Below are positions 1-4,691 of a stretch of DNA of 9,864 bases, piece by piece (position 1 is the first letter of the stretch; the number at the start of each line of letters is the position of its first letter). Origin of the DNA: Flavobacteriales bacterium. GTDB lineage: Bacteria; Bacteroidota; Bacteroidia; Flavobacteriales_D; Sanyastnellaceae. The notes under the pieces were generated by a model that was not told where the DNA came from, searched no databases, and saw only the letters and a list, made by a program, of their open reading frames with translations. The position numbers and the translations under genes are program-made. Where the stretch lies: positions 1 to 9,864 of the forward strand of contig DQRJ01000101.1 in assembly GCA_015663855.1 (NCBI GenBank). The letters run 5' to 3'.

Positions 1-175
1 AAATTCCTCCCCCCCAATTCTAAGTCCTCCTCAACTTCAACTCCCTTAATTTATAACATTGTGGTGTGACCGAATTCTACGATTATGAAAAATACAAGTC
101 GTCAGCATAAGTTGGACGTGTCTTAATCTGCTATCACAATTAACAGCTCACACAATCATACCTACACGAAAAAAA
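1..175. other. Non-coding left edge, no gene supported
   Basis: No start-to-stop reading frame is convincing here. There is a run of seven C near position 10 and AT-rich sequence after that. The 3' end of the minus-strand dehydrogenase gene lies just to the right, so a terminator would be expected in this stretch. I found no clear GC-rich hairpin followed by a T run on the minus strand. A short frame is open on the plus strand from the edge to a TGA at 67-69; it could be the tail of a gene outside the window but is too short to call. Confidence 0.5.
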
Positions 176-1063
176 CTAAGCAAATGTAGGAGCGACAACG
201 AGCTCCTTGCTTCCGCGAGTGTGGACGTAGAAACCTTCTCCAGATTTCGCGCCGAGTTTTCCTGCCATAACCATGTTGACTAGGAGAGGGCAAGGAGCGT
301 ATTTCGAAGTTCCGAGGCCGTCTTGTAGGACACGCATTATTGAGAGGCAGATGTCGAGGCCGATGAAGTCAGCGAGCTGGAGTGGACCCATCGGATGAGC
401 CATGCCGAGCTTCATAACGGTGTCGATCTCAGTGACTCCGGCAACGCCTTCGTTTAAGGTTATGATCGCCTCGTTTATCATAGGCATGAGGATACGATTT
501 GCTACGAAGCCTGGGTAGTCGTTTACTTCGACGGGCGATTTTCCGAGGGCCGAACTAGCGTGCATCACTTTCTCGCAAGTTTCGTCTGAGGTAGCGTAGC
601 CGCGGATAATCTCGACAAGTTTCATTATCGGAACGGGGTTCATGAAATGCATTCCGATAACTTTATCGGGACGATTCGTAACCGAAGCGATTTTCGTGAT
701 AGATATCGAGGACGTGTTTGTAGCGAGGATACAGTGAGGTGGCGCAGCTGCGTCTAAATCACGAAAGATTTTTAACTTTAAGTCAACGTTCTCGGTTGCC
801 GCTTCGACAACTAGGTCGGCAGAAGCAACAGAAGATGTAAGATCCGTAGAAGTAGTAAGTCGAGCGAGAGTTTCTGACTTTTCGAGTTCGGAGATTCTCT
901 CCTTAGACACGAGTCGACTTAAATTTTTATCGATAGTAGCAAGTGCACGTTCGAGAGCGTCAGGCGCCATATCAACGATAGTGACGGGATGTCCTTTTTG
1001 GGCGAAAACATGAGCGATGCCGTTACCCATTGTGCCAGCTCCGATTACTGTAATTGCATTCAT
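176..1063 (-). CDS. hbd: 3-hydroxybutyryl-CoA dehydrogenase
   Basis: This is a 295-residue NAD(P)-dependent 3-hydroxyacyl-CoA dehydrogenase, cytoplasmic, which interconverts 3-hydroxybutyryl-CoA and acetoacetyl-CoA in short-chain fatty-acid or butanoate metabolism. The N-terminal Rossmann fold shows GAGTMG at residues 8-13 and an acidic residue, D31, at the end of beta-2 that would hold the adenosine ribose. The catalytic set is present: S118 in NTSS (116-119), H139 in the HFMNP motif (139-143), E151, and N189 in GFVANR (185-190). The C-terminal dimerisation domain carries HPMGPLQLADFIGLD (223-237) and the GAKSGEGFY motif near 271-279. Length and motifs match the stand-alone single-domain family (about 280-295 aa), not the fused FadB/FadJ enzymes. 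It is the last gene of the minus-strand group, 39 bp after the DUF5606 gene, so co-transcription is possible. The precise substrate chain length is inferred. Confidence 0.95.
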   Translation of the reverse strand: MNAITVIGAGTMGNGIAHVFAQKGHPVTIVDMAPDALERALATIDKNLSRLVSKERISELEKSETLARLTTSTDLTSSVASADLVVEAATENVDLKLKIFRDLDAAAPPHCILATNTSSISITKIASVTNRPDKVIGMHFMNPVPIMKLVEIIRGYATSDETCEKVMHASSALGKSPVEVNDYPGFVANRILMPMINEAIITLNEGVAGVTEIDTVMKLGMAHPMGPLQLADFIGLDICLSIMRVLQDGLGTSKYAPCPLLVNMVMAGKLGAKSGEGFYVHTRGSKELVVAPTFA

Positions 1064-1076
1064 GATGAAAGAAAGT

Positions 1077-1084
1077 CTAAGTTA
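1077..1084 (-). promoter_or_regulatory. Possible -7-type promoter element before hbd
   Basis: On the minus strand this reads TAACTTAG, 13 nt before the dehydrogenase ATG. It resembles the TAACTT elements before holA (2230), the OmpA gene (3290) and the first protease gene (4647). I see no TTTG element at the expected upstream distance, so the dehydrogenase may instead be read through from the DUF5606 gene. Confidence 0.25.
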
Positions 1085-1102
1085 CTTAAGTCGAGAATTG
1101 AG

Positions 1103-1684
1103 TTATCCTTTTTTAGCAGCGTGAGTACCAGAAGTTTTGCCTTTAGGGCTCTTTCTTGCGGTCTTCTTTACAGCTGCTTTTCCGCCACCTTTAGGTGTAG
1201 CAGTCTTTGCTTTTGCGGCTTTAGCTGCTTTTGTTGCAGGAGAATCCTTAGAGTCCTTTGAATCGTCCGAACCTTTACCGTCTTTCTCGATGTCTTCTGG
1301 ATCGAAGGGGAGAGCTTTTTGGGATATAAGAAGGTTATACCACTGAACCAACTTGCGAAGATCAGAAGCATAAACACGGTCGTGGTCGAGGTCAGAAACG
1401 ACGCTGTCACAGAAGTCCTTCACCTCCTGAGGCGAAGAGTTGTGAGAGATTGTAGCTGTGCCTTTCGTCTTCTCGTGCATCGAGTGAAGGATGGTCTTTA
1501 GTGGAACGTCATTCTCCAAAGTGTACATCGTAATGTCGCTAAGTGAACTTACGCGGATAGATCCTGGAACGCTCGAGCGCTTTCCGTCTATCATGCTTTC
1601 TACTACTAGGTTCTTAGTCGATGATGCGAGGACTTTAAATAATCCAGGCTTACCCGAAATTGCTAAAACGTCTGAAATCTTCAT
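1103..1684 (-). CDS. DUF5606 domain protein with basic, histone H1-like tail
   Basis: This 193-residue protein has no known function. Residues 1-130 match what I recall of the Bacteroidota DUF5606 family: the start MKISDVLAISGKPGLFKV, then VVESMIDGKR (27-36) and a helical part containing YASDLRKLVQWYNLL (105-119). There is no signal peptide or membrane segment, so it should be cytoplasmic. After FDPEDIEKD comes an acidic/serine linker (about 128-148), then a 43-residue tail (151-193) with 13 lysines, one arginine and no acidic residue, rich in KAAK-type steps. That composition is typical of nucleic-acid-binding histone H1-like tails. Nucleic-acid binding is an inference from composition only. 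It lies between the HsdR-N-like gene (56 bp upstream) and hbd (39 bp downstream). The ATG is the natural family start. Confidence 0.85.
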   Translation of the reverse strand: MKISDVLAISGKPGLFKVLASSTKNLVVESMIDGKRSSVPGSIRVSSLSDITMYTLENDVPLKTILHSMHEKTKGTATISHNSSPQEVKDFCDSVVSDLDHDRVYASDLRKLVQWYNLLISQKALPFDPEDIEKDGKGSDDSKDSKDSPATKAAKAAKAKTATPKGGGKAAVKKTARKSPKGKTSGTHAAKKG

Positions 1685-1716
1685 GCTTTAAATCTTAATT
1701 CTTTTGAATTGATTGA

Positions 1717-1726
1717 CGCGAAAGTA
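1717..1726 (-). promoter_or_regulatory. Probable promoter -7 element of the DUF5606 gene
   Basis: Read on the minus strand this is TACTTTCGCG, close to the Bacteroidota -7 consensus TAnnTTTG. It sits 34-35 nt before the ATG, the same kind of distance as the promoter-like elements of the OmpA and protease genes. No good -33 TTTG is visible upstream, where the preceding gene ends. Confidence 0.4.
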
Positions 1727-1740
1727 CAACGAAATGTGAG

Positions 1741-2208
1741 TTATTTATCTTCAACATAGCGAGGTATCTCACCTAAGATTTCAATAGGGTGACTAGAATC
1801 AGTAGCCACGACGTAATGCTTTAGTCCGTTTGTTAGCATCAAAAGGGGAACTTTTAGGACCAAATTATACCGTGCCGCTTGATCAAGAACGGTTTGGGAT
1901 AAAGGGACTTTAGGAGCCTTACATTCAGCCAGGAGAATAGGCAATCTATCCCTATTGAAGCAAACCAAATCCGCACGTTTCGACACGTCATTGAACATCA
2001 GATAATGCTCAACGGCCATTAGTCCCATTGGATATCCTAAGTTTTCCGAGAGGTGGTAAATGAGGTGCTGTCTCACCCATTCTTCGGGTTCGAGAGCTAC
2101 CCACTTCCGTCTAACTAAGCAAAGTATTTCGTCATGTTTTTCTCCAGCACGAGCTACCAAAGTAGGTTTGGCAAGGTTAAGATCGTGTAGGTCTTTGATT
2201 CTAGACAT
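1741..2208 (-). CDS. HsdR N-terminal-like PD-(D/E)XK protein (orphan)
   Basis: This 155-residue protein resembles only the N-terminal domain of type I restriction endonuclease R subunits (HSDR_N type). It has no helicase or translocase part, and no hsdM or hsdS gene is nearby. The nuclease-fold core is visible: D80 in KRADLVCF, then E95-C96-K97 as the ExK of the PD-(D/E)XK motif, followed by a helix containing Q110 and Y114-N115, as in this family. The segment RRKWVALEPEEWVRQHLIYHL (33-53) is the other conserved block. Such short proteins are common in Flavobacteriia and, from memory, often lie next to holA, as here. That argues for a housekeeping DNA role more than phage defence. It is divergent from holA with 33 bp between starts, and the ATG is 4 nt from a promoter-like element. 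Catalytic activity is unproven. Confidence 0.85.
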   Translation of the reverse strand: MSRIKDLHDLNLAKPTLVARAGEKHDEILCLVRRKWVALEPEEWVRQHLIYHLSENLGYPMGLMAVEHYLMFNDVSKRADLVCFNRDRLPILLAECKAPKVPLSQTVLDQAARYNLVLKVPLLMLTNGLKHYVVATDSSHPIEILGEIPRYVEDK

Positions 2209-2211
2209 GGT

Positions 2212-2238
2212 GCGAAGTTAAGTTGTAGTTAACTTCGC
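2212..2238. promoter_or_regulatory. Divergent promoter region with perfect 10-bp inverted repeat
   Basis: The left arm GCGAAGTTAA (2212-2221) and right arm TTAACTTCGC (2229-2238) are exact reverse complements around a 7-nt spacer. Each arm carries TAACTTCG, a match to TAnnTTTG except one base, pointing outward: 2230-2237 toward holA and 2213-2220 toward the HsdR-N-like gene. Each element ends exactly 4 nt before its ATG, so transcripts would start at or very near the start codon. No TTTG -33 element is visible for either direction. The repeat could alternatively be an operator. Confidence 0.5.
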
Positions 2239-2241
2239 CCT

Positions 2242-3258
2242 ATGGCTCATCGACAAATATTACGGGATATTCGTGCTGGGAAGTTTGCGCCTTTATATGT
2301 TTTGCACGGCGAGGAAGCGTATTTTATCGAGGAGATTTCTAAGGCGTTAATGGAATCGGTAGTGGAGGAGTCGTTTAAGGACTTTAATGAAATCATCCTG
2401 TACGGAAGGGATGCCGATATTACTGACGTTCTTTCGGCGGCTCGGAGATTCCCTATGATGGCCGATAAGCAACTGGTTTTGGTAAAAGAAGCTCAAGACT
2501 TAAAGTGCTGGAAACGTAAAGACGAGCTGGAGAAGCTAGCAACTTATGCAGAGGCGCCGGTTCCGAGCACGGTTTTGGTATTTGCTTATATGAACAAAAA
2601 AATTGACGGAAGATCGAAGGCCGTTAAGACTCTATCAAGAAATGGGGTTCTATTTCTCAGTGAGAAGGTTCGTGAGTACAAACTCGCGCAATGGATCGAA
2701 TCGTATGTGCACGAGCAAAAATTGAAGATCGACGGCAGAACTTCGCAACTTCTTGCTGAATATCTAGGAAACGATCTAAGAAAAATTGTAAATGAAATTT
2801 CTAAGCTGAAGATTTCATTGCCAGAAGGAAGTTCTGTTACCTCGGACGTAATAGAAAAGCATATCGGTATTAGTAAGGACTATAACGTGTTCGAACTCCA
2901 GAAAGCTCTCTCTACGAAAGACTCCGAAAAGGCGTTCCGAATAGTGAACCACTTCGAGGCAAATCCGAAGAATAATCCTCTAGCGATGATTATCCCGGTC
3001 CTATCTGCCTATTTCAGCCGAATTTTTGTTTATCAAGGACTAAAAGACCGATCCCAGCAGTCTGCATCGAAAGCGATGTCGTGTAGTCCCTACGCTGTTC
3101 GAGACTACGCATCGGCGGCCCGGGTTTATTCGACACCTAAAGTAGGCCGCATTTTCGGTTACCTCCGCGACGCCGACAGGAAATCAAAAGGTCAGGGAAA
3201 CGCTACTATTTCCGACGGCATGATTTTACGAGAAACCATATTCAAAATTCTCAACTAA
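2242..3258 (+). CDS. holA: DNA polymerase III subunit delta
   Basis: This 338-residue protein is the delta subunit of the clamp loader, which opens the beta sliding clamp and loads it on primed DNA at the replication fork. The length is close to E. coli HolA (343 aa). Family landmarks are the N-terminal LYVLHGEEAYFI (18-29), the ARRFPMMADKQLVLVKEA block (67-84) in the AAA+-like first domain, LGNDLRKIVNEISKL (175-189), NVFELQKAL (215-223) and a C-terminal collar domain to residue 338. As expected for delta, there is no Walker A ATP-binding motif. The start is set by the ATG shortly before the conserved IRAGKFAPLYVLHG. It is divergent from the HsdR-N-like gene and 77 bp upstream of the OmpA-family gene, which seems to have its own promoter. 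No Shine-Dalgarno sequence is visible. Confidence 0.95.
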   Translation: MAHRQILRDIRAGKFAPLYVLHGEEAYFIEEISKALMESVVEESFKDFNEIILYGRDADITDVLSAARRFPMMADKQLVLVKEAQDLKCWKRKDELEKLATYAEAPVPSTVLVFAYMNKKIDGRSKAVKTLSRNGVLFLSEKVREYKLAQWIESYVHEQKLKIDGRTSQLLAEYLGNDLRKIVNEISKLKISLPEGSSVTSDVIEKHIGISKDYNVFELQKALSTKDSEKAFRIVNHFEANPKNNPLAMIIPVLSAYFSRIFVYQGLKDRSQQSASKAMSCSPYAVRDYASAARVYSTPKVGRIFGYLRDADRKSKGQGNATISDGMILRETIFKILN

Positions 3259-3289
3259 CAGCCTTTATAAAGTTTGGCATAATCTATGC

Positions 3290-3297
3290 TAACTTGC
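3290..3297 (+). promoter_or_regulatory. Probable promoter -7 element of the OmpA-family gene
   Basis: TAACTTGC within TATGCTAACTTGCA lies 38 nt before the ATG. The first protease gene has nearly the same string, TATGTTAACTTACA, at the same kind of distance. A TTTG occurs at 3273-3276 but only 13 nt upstream, shorter than the spacing of about 20 nt seen at the protease genes. Confidence 0.45.
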
Positions 3298-3301
3298 ACA
3301 C

Positions 3302-3330
3302 CTGTAAGAAATTAAGAAAACTGTAAGAAA
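3302..3330 (+). repeat. Short direct repeat in the 5' leader of the OmpA-family gene
   Basis: CTGTAAGAAA occurs twice, at 3302-3311 and 3321-3330, a 19-bp period. Both copies fall between the probable promoter and the ATG, inside the expected untranslated leader. They contain AAGAAA-type purine stretches that could help ribosome recruitment or bind a regulator. The pair may also be chance in an A-rich leader. Confidence 0.6.
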
Positions 3331-3335
3331 CTCAC

Positions 3336-4505
3336 ATGAAACTTCAGAATAATCTACGCGTATTTGCCGCAACTTTGGCAACTTTGTCACTGACGGTTGG
3401 CGTTTTAGCACAGAATGTTAACTTGGTTCCTAATAGCGGTTTTGAGGATACAAACATCAATAAACTCAGAACCTATGGCCAAATGGAGGAGTATAGCATG
3501 GATTGGTTTTCAGCTACTCAAGTTCCAGCCGACATTTATGGTGATGGAGCAAAGGGAGATAAAATTGCAATTCCAGTTAACAATTACGGAACACAGGAGC
3601 CCGCGTCTGGACTTTGTTACGCCGGTTTCAGAGCGTATTCAAAGGATCCTCGTTTAAGCAGAAGCTACCTCGAAGTAAAGCTTCCTCAAATGCTAGACAG
3701 AGATGTGATGTACTGTATTTCATTTGATATTTCTCTCGCAGATTTAAGCCGTTACGCAGTTAACGATATAGGCGTCCTTATAAGCGACAGGAAAATTGAT
3801 CAACCGAACGAAGGAGATATGATCATGCAAGCCGACGTGAATCAGAAAACAAACAAAGTATTCGAGTTTTATGAAGGTTGGGACAAGTTCTGTGGAACCT
3901 TTGTAGGTACAGGTCAAGAGGAGTATATGGTGATTGGATGTTTCGGTGGCCGTAACGACATGACTATCGAAAAAATCAAGCGACCTATGGGACTCACTGG
4001 AGCCCAAATCAACCACGCTTACTACTACATAGATAACGTTGAGATTACAGAGATTCAAGCGAAATCGCAGTGTGTTTGTTCCGCTGCTGAAGAGCGTGAT
4101 ATGGACCTTGTTTACGGTTCATCTTCTGTCCAGTCAGACGATATGACTGATGGTGAAATAATCAAGTCTAGTTCTGTTTACTATGCTTTCCTCAAGCGTA
4201 CCCCTACTGGAACTGGCAAGCAGACGGTAGCTGATATCGCAGCCATCCTTAACGCTAACCCGGGTATGCACCTGAAAATCATTGGCCATTGCGATGATGA
4301 TGAGCGCAACGAAGGCATGGTAAATGCGCGTTACAAGGTGATAGGTAAGAATCGCGGAGACCAAATCCGTCGCATACTCGAAGCCGCCGGAATCCCCGCA
4401 TCACGAATGACCATTTCCGATATAGGAAATTTGGATCCCGCAAATACCCGGGATACTGAAATCAGCCGCGCCCAAAACCGTCGCGTTACTTTCGAGCTCA
4501 AGTAA
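3336..4505 (+). CDS. Exported OmpA-family peptidoglycan-binding protein
   Basis: This 389-residue protein has a Sec signal peptide (MKLQNNLRVFAATLATL..., cleavage likely after A25 in VLAQ). Residues about 28-240 form a secreted domain starting NLVPNSGFED, a common opening of beta-sandwich domains in Bacteroidota OmpA-family proteins; conserved-looking pieces are VPVNNYGTQEPASGLCYAGF-like at 80-98 and ISFDISLADLSRYA near 128-141. A short linker with C246 and C248 leads to the OmpA C-terminal domain (about 283-389). There D320 in GHCD and R340 sit where the diaminopimelate-binding Asp and Arg of the OmpA family are expected, and RAQNRRV (379-384) is the usual end motif. The normal GHTD reads GHCDDDE here. 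There is no N-terminal lipobox. It probably ties the outer envelope to peptidoglycan. It is monocistronic by context: own promoter-like site and a strong terminator 56 bp after the stop. Confidence 0.85.
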   Translation: MKLQNNLRVFAATLATLSLTVGVLAQNVNLVPNSGFEDTNINKLRTYGQMEEYSMDWFSATQVPADIYGDGAKGDKIAIPVNNYGTQEPASGLCYAGFRAYSKDPRLSRSYLEVKLPQMLDRDVMYCISFDISLADLSRYAVNDIGVLISDRKIDQPNEGDMIMQADVNQKTNKVFEFYEGWDKFCGTFVGTGQEEYMVIGCFGGRNDMTIEKIKRPMGLTGAQINHAYYYIDNVEITEIQAKSQCVCSAAEERDMDLVYGSSSVQSDDMTDGEIIKSSSVYYAFLKRTPTGTGKQTVADIAAILNANPGMHLKIIGHCDDDERNEGMVNARYKVIGKNRGDQIRRILEAAGIPASRMTISDIGNLDPANTRDTEISRAQNRRVTFELK

Positions 4506-4561
4506 GCCGCCTCGACATAAAGCATATTTCCAGCTTCACTTTCTGAAGCGAACTTTTTAAG

Positions 4562-4593
4562 AAAACCGTTCTCCATTAAGAGGGCGGTTTTTT
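4562..4593 (+). terminator. Rho-independent terminator after the OmpA-family gene
   Basis: A 12-bp stem (4562-4573 with 4580-4591, including two G-U pairs) closes a 6-nt CATTAA loop, and the T run extends to 4593. It lies 56 bp after the stop codon. The same 32 bases recur exactly at 7124-7155 after the first protease gene. Confidence 0.93.
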
Positions 4594-4622
4594 CGTGCAC
4601 AACATTAAAAAGTTATTTCAAA

Positions 4623-4654
4623 TTTGGACTAAACACAAATTTATGTTAACTTAC
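4623..4654 (+). promoter_or_regulatory. Promoter of the first metalloprotease gene
   Basis: TTTG at 4623-4626 (-33 element) is separated by exactly 20 nt from TAACTTAC at 4647-4654 (-7 element, Bacteroidota TAnnTTTG type). This leaves a leader of roughly 30 nt before the ATG. The second protease gene has the same arrangement with the same 20-nt spacing at 7187-7218. No Shine-Dalgarno sequence is seen. Confidence 0.6.
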
Positions 4655-4691
4655 ATAGTCCTTTTCTTTCTATTCATATTTATAAATCATT

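Noticed and set aside
1..69. Open plus-strand frame from the left edge to TGA, and an open minus-strand frame running off the edge (IKGVEVEEDLELGG)
   Set aside because: Each is under 25 codons. The minus frame has an in-frame TAA just before it and no ATG; there is no motif to support either.
989..1261. Plus-strand frame of 90 codons opposite hbd and the DUF5606 gene
   Set aside because: It lies antisense to two well-supported genes, the translation is low-complexity Ser/Cys/Phe-rich from reading the lysine/alanine tail backwards, and no promoter is seen.
1741..2208. Type I restriction-modification locus
   Set aside because: Only the small N-terminal-like domain is present. No motor domain, methylase or specificity gene, and the neighbours are housekeeping genes.
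3744..4058. Minus-strand frame of 104 codons inside the OmpA-family gene
   Set aside because: It is an antisense shadow of a clear secreted protein, with no recognisable domain.
4562..4593. The repeated hairpin as part of a CRISPR array or mobile-element end
   Set aside because: There are only two copies 2.5 kb apart, each with a T run after a gene stop. Terminator function explains position and shape.
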